A stretch of 51,219 nucleotides of DNA from Gammaproteobacteria bacterium (GTDB taxonomy: Bacteria; Pseudomonadota; Gammaproteobacteria; Ga0077536): assembly GCA_016191285.1 (NCBI GenBank), contig JACPPA010000050.1:1-51219 (forward strand), given 5' to 3'. Shown one piece after another: positions 18,538 through 26,518 of this stretch. Made by a program: the position numbers and the translations under genes. Below the pieces are notes generated by a model, which saw only the letters and a program-made list of their open reading frames with translations, was not told the DNA's origin and did no database searches. Every line of letters starts with the position of its first letter. Position 1 is the stretch's first letter.

Positions 18538-18796
18538 CGGGCGTAGCGGCGCACGCCGCCATCAGTTCAATGGTTTCGACTTCATCGGTGGCAGTATCAC
18601 GCGCGATCACAAACCATAAATGTGACGGCCGGTGATACCACCATTCGCGTTTGACGCGCGCGGTCGCGTCGCCAAAGTAAATCGCGGCGCGCGCTGCACT
18701 CGAATCGTCTTGCAGTAACCCACCGATCGAACTGCCCGCGCAGATAAACTCGCCGGCGGGACGGCGGCCAATAACGGGGCAGGCAAATTGCTTCAT
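18530..18796 (-). CDS. mgdB: N-methylglutamate dehydrogenase delta subunit (SoxD-like, zinc ligands altered)
   Basis: An 88-residue delta subunit. It starts MKQFACPVIGRRPAGEF and continues to REWWYHRPSHLWFVIARDT. Sarcosine oxidase delta subunits bind zinc with a CPxCG pair and a later His-x3-Cys; here the second Cys is Ile and the last Cys is His, so that site is not intact. From memory, delta subunits in N-methylglutamate clusters often look like this. The ATG at 18796 is one base after the mgdA stop; an earlier in-frame start inside mgdA was not used. It overlaps mgdC by 8 bp. Confidence 0.85.
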   Translation of the reverse strand: MKQFACPVIGRRPAGEFICAGSSIGGLLQDDSSAARAAIYFGDATARVKREWWYHRPSHLWFVIARDTATDEVETIELMAACAATPDA

Positions 18797-18797
18797 C

Positions 18798-20039
18798 TCA
18801 ATGCCCAACCGCCGCCGCGCTTTTTTCACCCAACACCGTCAAACGCTCGAAGCGTTCCATGCCGAAGGCCTCGATTAAGCGATGCGGCGTGTCGTGCGCG
18901 ACGGTAAAGGCCATGGTTTCACCACACACCGGCGTCGCCTTGAACCCCCAGGTGCCCCAGCCGGCGTCGAGGTAAAAGCCATCGACGGCAGTCTTGCCCA
19001 TCACTGGCGCGTAGTCCGGCGTCATGTCCGCCATCCCGGCCCATTGCCGGTTGATCTTCACGCCGGCGAGAAACGGAAACAGATCGAGCATCTGATCGGC
19101 GAGCGCGGTCACGAATTCGAGCGACGAACGGGTCGCATGCAGCTCGGCGGGATCGACCGCCGCGCCCATGACCAGTTCGCCGCGCGCCGACTGGCTGAGA
19201 TAAACGTGCAGACTACCCGACACGATGATGGGTTCGAGCCAGGGTTTCATGGGCTCGGTAACACAGGCTTGTAAGGGGACGATGTCGACTGGGCTTTTAA
19301 GGCCGGCCATTTTGAGCGTGGCCGGCGTGGAACCGGCGACCGCGGACAACACTTTGGCGGTTTTTATTTTACCGCGCGTGGTGTTCACGCCCGTCACCCG
19401 GCCGGCGGTGACATCGATACCGGTCACCGCGGTGTGCTGGAAGATCTCGACGCCGGATTGCGACGCACGCCGCGCATAACCCCACGCCACGGCGTCATGG
19501 CGCACGATCGCGCCCGGCGCGTGATACAGCGCACCAACGATGGCGTGCTGCCCGCCACAGCTCAGATCAATTTGCGGGCAGGCGCGTTTGACGTCGTCGG
19601 GTCCGACCAAGCGGCTATCGATACCGTGGTGCTTATTGACTTCCGCACGCCAGCGCAGGGTGCGCAAGGTCGATTCATTATGCGCCAGCGTGAAATGTCC
19701 CCGCTTGGAATAGAACAGATTGATATCGAGTTCGCCGGCCAACGACTCGAACAATCGCACGCTGCGGTCGTAAAAGCGCACCCCCTCGGGGGTTAGATAA
19801 TTCGAACGCACGATGGTCGTGTTGCGCCCCGTATTGCCGCCCCCCAGATAGCCCTTGTCGAGCACCGCGACGTTGCGGATCCCATATTGGGTGGCGAGAT
19901 AATACGCAGCGGCGAGCCCATGCCCCCCGGCGCCGATGATAACTACGTCGTAACTATGTTTAAGCGTCGCCGGCGTGTTGAACCAGCGCGGCTCGGCATA
20001 ATCCCGATTAAACGCATACTTAAGAAGGCGCAACGACAT
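18798..20039 (-). CDS. mgdA: N-methylglutamate dehydrogenase beta subunit (SoxB-like FAD enzyme)
   Basis: A 413-residue DAO-fold flavoprotein, the oxidising subunit that removes the N-methyl group of N-methylglutamate. The FAD loop is VVIIGAGGHGLAAAYYLA, then LDKGYLGGGNTGRNTTIVRS as in SoxB, AIVRHDAVAWGYARRA in the middle, and a C-terminal FYLDAGWGTWGFKATP. It is the first gene of the operon, with two direct repeats upstream that may be an operator. The start is the ATG at 20039; the ribosome binding site is weak. Confidence 0.92.
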   Translation of the reverse strand: MSLRLLKYAFNRDYAEPRWFNTPATLKHSYDVVIIGAGGHGLAAAYYLATQYGIRNVAVLDKGYLGGGNTGRNTTIVRSNYLTPEGVRFYDRSVRLFESLAGELDINLFYSKRGHFTLAHNESTLRTLRWRAEVNKHHGIDSRLVGPDDVKRACPQIDLSCGGQHAIVGALYHAPGAIVRHDAVAWGYARRASQSGVEIFQHTAVTGIDVTAGRVTGVNTTRGKIKTAKVLSAVAGSTPATLKMAGLKSPVDIVPLQACVTEPMKPWLEPIIVSGSLHVYLSQSARGELVMGAAVDPAELHATRSSLEFVTALADQMLDLFPFLAGVKINRQWAGMADMTPDYAPVMGKTAVDGFYLDAGWGTWGFKATPVCGETMAFTVAHDTPHRLIEAFGMERFERLTVLGEKSAAAVGH

Positions 20040-20070
20040 GGCGCGAGACTTCGCCTATAGGTTAATGGAG

Positions 20071-20097
20071 TGCAACTATTATTATTAATATGCAACT
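20071..20097. promoter_or_regulatory. Possible operator of the methylamine operon (paired TGCAACT)
   Basis: TGCAACT occurs at 20071-20077 and 20091-20097, exactly 20 bp apart (two helical turns), separated by an AT-only stretch and ending 32 bp upstream of the mgdA start. The flanks also make an imperfect inverted repeat (GGAGTGCA / TGCAACTCC). This is where the XRE-cupin regulator would be expected to bind; no direct evidence. Confidence 0.4.
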
Positions 20098-20296
20098 CCA
20101 CATGCAACCCATGCGACGCCGCGACGTTGTCGCCGGACACCTGCCGCGTGCGTGGACTCATCGCTGCACCGAGAGCCCAATTCAACACGCGGCAGTTATC
20201 CAACGTTTGGTGATGCTTCGATGCGCCTGCCACCGGAGCGTTTACAAAGTAGACTGCAAACACGGTGCCAACCTCGCACGACGGTCAATCTAGGCG

Positions 20297-20565
20297 CTAA
20301 ATAGCCCGTACTGTAACCGCGACAAACGCAGGCTTCGACGCGGTGTCGACACCGGATGCCACCCCGTCATCCCGGAACGTGCGCAGCCCTTATAGACGTC
20401 ACCCTGGAATTCGCAAAGCGAAACTCCGGGGCGGGATCCCGCTGGTATTTCAGGCGCCCTTGGATCCCGGGTCTGCGCGGCTAACGCCGCTTCGTCCGGG
20501 ATGACGGACCTGACAATTTAGGTCGGATGCCTCTTCTTGAGCCCATGGCAATGCGGGCTATTTAG
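20297..20565. repeat. 269-bp palindrome-bounded element with inner REP
   Basis: Perfect 12-bp terminal inverted repeats (CTAAATAGCCCG at 20297-20308, complement at 20554-20565) bound a segment that contains a second perfect 13-bp inverted pair (20364-20376 and 20495-20507, CCGTCATCCCGGA). No ORF is visible. It lies in the 638-bp gap upstream of the methylamine operon. It may be a miniature mobile element or nested REP sequences; the outer part of the gap shows nothing else. Confidence 0.5.
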
Positions 20566-20677
20566 TTACAGGTTAAGTCTCATTCTGACTACGCGATTCG
20601 TGGGGTAAACGATCCGACTTGGCGCATCGCGCTCGCAAGACGCACAAAAAGCGGACGCAGCGACCGCTTTATTCCGC

Positions 20678-21406
20678 TTAGAATCCGCTGGCTGCTTTCC
20701 AGTTGTCGTAGACGCGGCGCGCGTTGGCGTTGAAGGTGGGCATGGCGGCGACGCACGCTCGCATCAACGCCTCCGCGCCGCTCGCGCCGAGCGTGGATTC
20801 TAGCGCTGCGCGGTACGCCGGTATCGCGTTCCAGTCAGCTGCAGTCGACGCGGTAATTTCGACGTGGAACTGCATTGACAAGGCGCGCGTGCCTAGGCTC
20901 ATCGCTTGATTCGCGCAGCGGGGCGAACTGGCGAGTACTACGGCACGAGGGGGGGGTGTACTGACTTCGGCGCCATGCCATTGCAATACATCGAACGAGC
21001 GCGGCAGGCCCGCCAGACAGGCACTCGCGGCGCCCGCCGGATTCAGGCTCACCGGCATCACCCCGACTTCGGGCAACAACGCGCGCCCCACTTCGCCACC
21101 GAGCGCCGCCGCCAGCAATTGGTGTCCTAAACAAAATCCCAGGTACGGCATGCCGCGTGTAATCACGGCGTCATAAATGGCCCGCTTCTCGGTCACGAGC
21201 CACGGATATTCCGCCTCTTCCCACACATCCATGGGTCCACCCATCACCCACAATGCCGCATAGTCGCCGAGCGGTGGTATGACCTCACCGACATCGAGTT
21301 CGACCGCGTCAAAGGAATAACCATCGGCGGCCAGGAAGTCGCGAAAAACGCCCGGATGCTCGACGTCGACGTGTTGCAACACTAAAACCCGTTTCGAGCG
21401 CGCCAT
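20678..21406 (-). CDS. Class I glutamine amidotransferase-like protein
   Basis: A 242-residue GATase-1 fold protein. The nucleophile elbow is YLGFCLGHQLLAAALGG (Cys near residue 93), the oxyanion segment is LWVMGGPMDVWEE, and the His-Glu pair is in MQFHVEIT. Stand-alone members hydrolyse gamma-glutamyl compounds or serve as amidotransferase subunits; the substrate here is unknown. It lies about 640 bp upstream of mgdA on the same strand, so a side role in handling gamma-glutamylmethylamide is possible but only an inference. AGGA lies eight bases before the ATG. Confidence 0.85.
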   Translation of the reverse strand: MARSKRVLVLQHVDVEHPGVFRDFLAADGYSFDAVELDVGEVIPPLGDYAALWVMGGPMDVWEEAEYPWLVTEKRAIYDAVITRGMPYLGFCLGHQLLAAALGGEVGRALLPEVGVMPVSLNPAGAASACLAGLPRSFDVLQWHGAEVSTPPPRAVVLASSPRCANQAMSLGTRALSMQFHVEITASTAADWNAIPAYRAALESTLGASGAEALMRACVAAMPTFNANARRVYDNWKAASGF

Positions 21407-21544
21407 GGTGTCGTCCTAAAATTCATTCGGTGCCGCGTCGTGCCGTCCCACAATAAACGGCAATAAATCGCGCCGCAATCGCTCAACACTTTGCGTAATG
21501 CCGCAGCTAAACTACGCGCGCGGTTTCAATCCTCAAGAGCAACC

Positions 21545-22483
21545 ATGAACCTCACCCAACGCGGCGTTTTTATGTTCAACGAGGGGATCCCGTCGACTGA
21601 ACTAAAACGCGCGGTGCAGCGCATCGAATCCTTAGGCTACGGCGCGGTGTGGTTCCCGGAAGCGATCGGTCGCGAACCGTTGGCCACCGCCAGTTTCATT
21701 CTCGCCCACACCGAACGCCTAATCGCGGCGACCGGCATTCTCAACATTTACGGTCGCGATCCGATGGTGACCGCGATGGGCCAACAGACGCTCGCCGAGC
21801 AATCGGGTGGCCGCTTTTTACTGGGCCTTGGCGTGTCGCACAGCCTATTCGTCGAACCCCGCGGCCACGTGTATGGCAAACCCGTCGCCACGATGCGCAG
21901 CTATGTCGCCGCGCTGCGCCAATGTCACACCGGGATTTCAGTCACCAAAAGCCTGGCCCTAGACGGGTTCGCGCCACAACTCGTCGGGCACGGAGAGCGG
22001 GGCGCGATTACGACCGACCTGGGCGAAATGCCGGTGGTACTCGCTGCGCTTGGACCCAAAATGAATGCACTCGCGGCTGAAATCGCCCAAGGCTCCCACC
22101 CGTACAACACCACGCCGGACCACACGCGGCGCACGCGCCAAATTCTGGGACCGCGCGCCTGGTTGTGTCCGATGCAGCGCGTCTGTCTCACCACCGATGC
22201 GCGCCGCGCGCGCGAAGTGGGGCGCCGCGTGTTAAGTCTTTATCTCGAGCTCCCAAATTACCGGAACATGCTGTTCACCTGCGGCTTTACTGAAGGGGAT
22301 ATGGAAAGTGGCGGCAGCGATCGCTTAATCGATCAGTTGCTGGGATGGGGCAATGAAACAGCGATTCGCGCCGCCATTCAGGCGCATCTCGACGCGGGCG
22401 CGAATCATGTTTGCGTGCAAGCCATCAATCTCGAAGATCCGGTGAGGCCGTGTTTTCGCGCGCTGGAGGCGTTGGCGGCTTAA
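21545..22483 (+). CDS. LLM class (F420-type) oxidoreductase
   Basis: A 312-residue luciferase-like monooxygenase-fold protein. It begins NLTQRGVFMFNEGIPSTEL and has GYGAVWFPEAIGREPL, LIAATGILNIYGRDP, GGRFLLGLGVSHS and VVLAALGPKMNALAAEIAQG, typical of the family annotated as probable F420-dependent oxidoreductase. Binding of F420 rather than FMN is not provable from sequence. The ATG at 21545 was chosen where similarity begins; the frame is open upstream. It is divergent from the GATase gene and followed after 8 bp by a hairpin that may end transcription. Confidence 0.82.
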   Translation: MNLTQRGVFMFNEGIPSTELKRAVQRIESLGYGAVWFPEAIGREPLATASFILAHTERLIAATGILNIYGRDPMVTAMGQQTLAEQSGGRFLLGLGVSHSLFVEPRGHVYGKPVATMRSYVAALRQCHTGISVTKSLALDGFAPQLVGHGERGAITTDLGEMPVVLAALGPKMNALAAEIAQGSHPYNTTPDHTRRTRQILGPRAWLCPMQRVCLTTDARRAREVGRRVLSLYLELPNYRNMLFTCGFTEGDMESGGSDRLIDQLLGWGNETAIRAAIQAHLDAGANHVCVQAINLEDPVRPCFRALEALAA

Positions 22484-22491
22484 GTGGCCCT

Positions 22492-22620
22492 GGCGGTGAT
22501 CGGGTGCGCACTCCGCGCTTCCTCGCCGGCCCTCCTGGCCGGCTCGTCGCTGTTCCGCGTGCGACGCTATCCTGCGCCGCGCGCTCCACAATGACGCTAC
22601 GCGCACACCCGATCACCGCC
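22492..22620. repeat. 129-bp hairpin element, perfect 15-bp arms
   Basis: Arms GGCGGTGATCGGGTG (22492-22506) and the exact complement (22606-22620) enclose a body with an inner palindrome (GCCGGCCCTCCTGGCCGGC). It starts 8 bp after the LLM stop codon and sits 15 bp before the next long-stem repeat. Its body differs from that of the neighbouring repeat. Confidence 0.65.
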
Positions 22621-22635
22621 CTCATGCGCCAAAAA

Positions 22636-22777
22636 GCCGGTGGTTGGGTTATTCGGCGGCTAAGCGCTTTGCGATTCATCCCTGAATCGCGAAGCTGCCA
22701 CGTGCGCTGCGCTAAACCCTCCCTGGCTCCCTGGCTCGCTTGCGCGCGAGGCGCGGCCGAATAACCCAACCACCGGC
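22636..22777. repeat. Long-stem structured repeat, copy 2
   Basis: Perfect 21-bp arms at 22636-22656 and 22757-22777. The body shares GCGATTCATCCCTGAATCGC and the CTGCCACG..GCTGCGCTA..CCTGGCTCGCT..GCGCGCGAGGC segments with copy 1 at 9734-9868, but the inner arm sequences are different and still fully paired. Confidence 0.75.
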
Positions 22778-22810
22778 CGCGCACTGCCTCGTCGCGGGGA
22801 TCCGCCCTTG

Positions 22811-23827
22811 TTAAGCCTTGAACCCCTCCCCAAATGTCCCAACCGCGCGTTGCCGTGTCGGCCCGGACGGTGAAACTGGCGCAGCATGATCGGGAAAGCT
22901 AACCGCGCACAACACGGCCCAATAGCCGTGCGCCGTTAACATCCGGTCGCCGAAGCCGTTGGCGTGCAGAAAGCGCCTTAACACGGGCAGCCGATAACAC
23001 GGCGCCCACATCAGCAAATGATGTTCGGTGTGATAGTTCACCCAATACGGCGCGAACAGCGCGCGCTCCAGCCAGCTCGTCTCGGTCGTGCGTGCATTCT
23101 TAAACGGATCATTGCGATCCGGCACCACCGCATGTTCTGCGATATTGCGGATCCGAAGCACCAACTGCTGCCAGGTAAGCGCCGGCACGACCCACAGCGT
23201 GAAATAAAATGTCCAGTGTCCACTCGCGGCGAGCAGGCAAAACAGCAGCAGATTCACCAGGAGCTGGCGCCCGAGTCGATCGGCGAAACGAGAAAGTCGG
23301 TCGCGCCACCTTAATCCGGGCGCGCCCCACGCCGCTTTAAACTGAGCGCGCCGCTGCGCGAACCCGGTGCGGCCAAGCACATCACGGAATAATTTGCGGC
23401 GTAAACTCGAGCGCGGAATCGGATAATGGCCCGTGAGCACAAGATCCGGATCGTCGTCCTGCATGGTTCGCGCGTGGTGCTGCAAATGATAACAACGATA
23501 CGCGCCGGTCTCGGCCAACAGGGGAAAGGCACACAGCCACTGACTGAGTGCGAGACTTAAATTGGGCGTACGCGCCAGCACACCATGCGCGCCGTCGTGC
23601 ATCAGAATCAACAAGCCCAACTGACGGCTACCAATCAGCATGATCGCCACAAGATATGTCACCGGATTCGGGACATAGGCGACGAGCGTCATGCTCGCCC
23701 CGATCACGAGCCACGCGTGGCCGACCAGCCACAGGCCCCAAGCGTTCGACCGCTGGCGCACGGTGGCAAGTTGTACCGGCGTTAGTAGGCTAGTCGCGGC
23801 AGGGGCCGATTTCATCGCAAGACTCAT
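22811..23827 (-). CDS. Membrane fatty acid desaturase
   Basis: A 338-residue integral membrane di-iron desaturase. The three histidine boxes are present: HDGAH, HLQHH and HTEHH, with hydrophobic segments between them. Such enzymes introduce double bases into acyl chains or hydroxylate/desaturate related lipids; regiospecificity is unknown. The ATG at 23827 is used because the frame upstream shows no similarity; an internal ATG at 23815 is an alternative. It overlaps none of its neighbours and lies 38 bp downstream of the PPOX-family gene on the same strand. Confidence 0.88.
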   Translation of the reverse strand: MSLAMKSAPAATSLLTPVQLATVRQRSNAWGLWLVGHAWLVIGASMTLVAYVPNPVTYLVAIMLIGSRQLGLLILMHDGAHGVLARTPNLSLALSQWLCAFPLLAETGAYRCYHLQHHARTMQDDDPDLVLTGHYPIPRSSLRRKLFRDVLGRTGFAQRRAQFKAAWGAPGLRWRDRLSRFADRLGRQLLVNLLLFCLLAASGHWTFYFTLWVVPALTWQQLVLRIRNIAEHAVVPDRNDPFKNARTTETSWLERALFAPYWVNYHTEHHLLMWAPCYRLPVLRRFLHANGFGDRMLTAHGYWAVLCAVSFPDHAAPVSPSGPTRQRAVGTFGEGFKA

Positions 23828-23865
23828 TGAAAAGCATTGGTTCAAGCATAGCGCGCCTACCGCCG

Positions 23866-24339
23866 TTAGGCATGACGACGAAGCCACTGTTCCAGGCTGT
23901 CGCGTCCGCTCGCGGCCCACCAGCCCATGGCGCGCCAGGTAATCCGGAGCATCGTCGGTTCGTCCTTGAACATCGGGGTCGATTGGTACTGTGGGTACTT
24001 CGCGGTCAGGGCCTTGATCGCCGGCACCCAGTCTGGATGTTTATCCCCACTGATCGTGGCCTCGGCTTTCAATCGAATCCACCATAACTCAGACCAGTCT
24101 TCGGCGTAATGATCGAGCACCAACATCACCTGCGGCGAGCGTTCGATGCGCGCCAAGCGACCCAACTCACTGGCCGGACCTTTGGGCTTGCCATCGATCG
24201 GCGACCACAAACTTGAGTCGACTCGCGCGAACACAATCGGCAGAGCCTCGGGAAGATCCTCGAGATCGCGAAGGGCGAGCCGCGCCACTGGCATGGTGTC
24301 TAGAATCGCGTTGAGTACTTCAGCGGGTAATGGCTTCAT
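23866..24339 (-). CDS. PPOX-class (F420-type) oxidoreductase
   Basis: A 157-residue split-barrel flavin-type protein. MPVARLALRDLEDLPEALPIVFA, SPIDGKPKG and RIERSPQVMLVLDHYAEDWSELWWIRLKA match the small PPOX family named F420-dependent. It should bind a flavin or deazaflavin; the substrate is unknown. The ATG overlaps the stop of a truncated EthD gene by 4 bp (ATGA). Confidence 0.82.
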   Translation of the reverse strand: MKPLPAEVLNAILDTMPVARLALRDLEDLPEALPIVFARVDSSLWSPIDGKPKGPASELGRLARIERSPQVMLVLDHYAEDWSELWWIRLKAEATISGDKHPDWVPAIKALTAKYPQYQSTPMFKDEPTMLRITWRAMGWWAASGRDSLEQWLRRHA

Positions 24340-24434
24340 GGCGCCAGCGCCGCGTGCCGCGTCACCCAGTGCGCTTCGAAATCCGCCAACCGCATGTCGA
24401 CTCGGCGCTTAAAATTCACGATCACTTTTAACAT
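24336..24434 (-). pseudogene. Truncated EthD-family protein (32 residues)
   Basis: A 32-residue ORF with its own ATG and an AAGAG upstream. It reads MLKVIVNFKRRVDMRLADFE and then AHWVTRHAALAP. This matches only the first third of an EthD-domain protein (MIKxxxxLKRRPDMSxEEFxxYWxxxHAPL). The rest of the domain is missing, and the frame ends in an ATGA overlap with the next gene. It may be a remnant or a retained short leader peptide that couples translation. Confidence 0.6.
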
Positions 24435-24458
24435 GGGGCTCTTCGTCTCTTCACGTAA

Positions 24459-25703
24459 TCACTTCAGTTGGTCGGCCAACGCAGCGCGAAACCTCGGATG
24501 CGCAATCGCGATCAGAGCTTCCGCGCGCGCCCACAGATCCTTGCCTTTGAGCCGCGCGACGCCGTATTCGGTCACCACATAATCGAGGGCGAAACGCGGT
24601 GTCGTCACGGGCGCACCGACGGCGAGCCGCGCGACAATTTTCGAGTGCTGCTCGTCTTCCGTGGTCGAGGGCAGCGCGATAATCGATACGCCGCCCTCGC
24701 TGTGCATCGCGGCCTCGACGTAATCCATACTGCCACCCACCCCGCTGATTTGCAGCGCGCCCAAGGTTTCGCCGTTACTTTGGCCCTGCAGATCGATTTC
24801 GATCGCCGAATTAATCGAGGTAAAACGCGGTAACGCCGCGAGGGTCGGGAAGTGATGGGTGACGCTAAGCGGCGCCATTTGCACGCGCGGCGTGCGTCCA
24901 CAGAACTCGTAAAACGCTTGGTCGCCGGCGAGATCGCCTACCGTGACCTGCGGATCGTGCACTGCCGTATCGAGGAAATCCTGCAAGCCGCCGGTGAGCA
25001 GGCCAGAGAACAAATTGATCCCGCGTTTCTCGGCCAAGCGGCTTAATACACGATCAGGCACAGCGCCGATGCCGAGTTGCACCCACGCCTGATCCGGGAT
25101 CAAATCGAGCACCTGTTCAAGGATTTGCTGATCACGCGGCTTGGCCGCCGGCGTCGCGTACGTACACAGGGGAGTCGCGGCTTCGATGGCATAGGAAATC
25201 CGGTCCAGCGGCACGCGACTAGCACCTGCCGTGACTGGCATATTGGCATTGAATTCAGCAATGACCAAGTCGGCGTTGGCGATGAAATCGGGATTCGCGC
25301 CCACCGAAATGCCGAGACTGACGGTGCCATCCGCCTGTGGCACCGATGTTTGCACCATCACCACATGCGGTTGGATTGGGCCATCACGCCGCACCAAGCG
25401 GCCGAGGTCGCCCAGACGAATGGGGACAAAGCCAAGCTTTCGCCGATCATTCTCTTTGAACAAATGGCGTAACGCGGATGAGGCCTGCCAGGTGACAAAT
25501 CGAAAATGCTCGCCCAACCCGCGCTTCAAATAGCCATAACGCCCAAAGCCGAAGCCAGAGTACACCGTGAGGTTCGAGAAACGCTCGACGTTGTCCGCAA
25601 ACGCTTCGAACAAGGTAATCGGTTCGGCGCAACCGCCTGGCATTATCAAATTAACCCCATCGGGGATCGCGGCGATGGCGGCCGCGGGCGTGACAATTTG
25701 CAT
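24459..25703 (-). CDS. Acetyl-CoA hydrolase/transferase family CoA-transferase
   Basis: A 414-residue family I-type CoA-transferase (4-hydroxybutyrate/succinyl-CoA:acetate CoA-transferase group). Visible are the glycine-rich start PDGVNLIMPGGCAEP, LQLGIGAVPDRVLS (read as VQLGIGAVPD), the Glu of SINSAIEIDLQGQSNGE that should form the CoA thioester, and GGVSIIALPST near the end. It moves CoA between short acyl groups; the substrates are unknown. It is first in a short operon with the EthD stub and the PPOX gene. Confidence 0.86.
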   Translation of the reverse strand: MQIVTPAAAIAAIPDGVNLIMPGGCAEPITLFEAFADNVERFSNLTVYSGFGFGRYGYLKRGLGEHFRFVTWQASSALRHLFKENDRRKLGFVPIRLGDLGRLVRRDGPIQPHVVMVQTSVPQADGTVSLGISVGANPDFIANADLVIAEFNANMPVTAGASRVPLDRISYAIEAATPLCTYATPAAKPRDQQILEQVLDLIPDQAWVQLGIGAVPDRVLSRLAEKRGINLFSGLLTGGLQDFLDTAVHDPQVTVGDLAGDQAFYEFCGRTPRVQMAPLSVTHHFPTLAALPRFTSINSAIEIDLQGQSNGETLGALQISGVGGSMDYVEAAMHSEGGVSIIALPSTTEDEQHSKIVARLAVGAPVTTPRFALDYVVTEYGVARLKGKDLWARAEALIAIAHPRFRAALADQLK

Positions 25704-25849
25704 ACTTCACCTTCGGTACTTATCAGTGTTGAGTGTACTTAAAAAGCTGGCCGTGAATTCATGACCAGCAAGTAACGCGTGGCTGCGCCTTCGAACTGCG
25801 ATCGTAAATTCAGTACACTGTCGCCTCCCTGGCTCGAGAAAATCCGCGC

Positions 25850-26494
25850 ATGCATACCCCTTGGATCCGCTCAACGCTGTGCCTCGTCCTGGTCATGAAC
25901 CTGAATCTGCTGCTCAGTACCGCGGCTCTCGCCACCCCGGCCTTGGAAGGGCGATGGACGATCAACGGGGACGAGAGTGACGACCCACATGATCAACTCA
26001 AGGGACTGAAAATGGTGAAATCCAGACCACCGTCCGAAAGCACGGGTACCGGCGGTCGCGAAGATGCGCAACGCGCGCGGGCCTATACCCAGCAAGCCTT
26101 GGTCAAGGAACGGCACCTGCTCTTTTCAGAGGCGGATGTCGGCGAGTTATCGCGGATCCTAAACGCGACAAACGTCAATATCGTCCCGACCGATTCGGGA
26201 TTCCAATTTTCGTATGAAGATGGCTTCAAACGCCAGTTAAGCCCGCGGCCCGGCGGCGCGGTGTATACCGCGAAGGGGGATGAATTCGTGCCCGATGAGT
26301 TGGGCCGCAGCATGGTCTACTGGCGCAGCTCGACCTTGGTCATCGAAACCCTGCTCGCCCCGCGCGGCACGATGACCGAAGAAGTTTCGCTACAAAGCGC
26401 GAAACATCGCTTGAAAATTCATACAGTGCTGAAAAATCCGGATTGGGATTTCGATGCGGATATCATTCGAGTGTTCGACGTAGCGTCGCACTGA
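25850..26494 (+). CDS. Exported hypothetical protein
   Basis: A 214-residue protein with a signal peptide (RSTLCLVLVMNLNLLLSTAALA, cleavage probably after ALA near residue 28). The mature part starts LEGRWTINGDESDDPHDQLK and is mostly polar, with a beta-rich C-terminal half. I do not recognise the family. It is a single gene convergent with chrR. Confidence 0.65.
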   Translation: MHTPWIRSTLCLVLVMNLNLLLSTAALATPALEGRWTINGDESDDPHDQLKGLKMVKSRPPSESTGTGGREDAQRARAYTQQALVKERHLLFSEADVGELSRILNATNVNIVPTDSGFQFSYEDGFKRQLSPRPGGAVYTAKGDEFVPDELGRSMVYWRSSTLVIETLLAPRGTMTEEVSLQSAKHRLKIHTVLKNPDWDFDADIIRVFDVASH

Positions 26495-26518
26495 GCACAG
26501 ACGAAACAACCAATTACC

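Noticed and set aside
15041-20039. Heterotetrameric sarcosine oxidase operon
   Set aside because: The Sox-like subunits are fused to gmaS and mgsABC in one operon and the delta subunit lacks the CPxCG zinc motif; N-methylglutamate dehydrogenase fits better.
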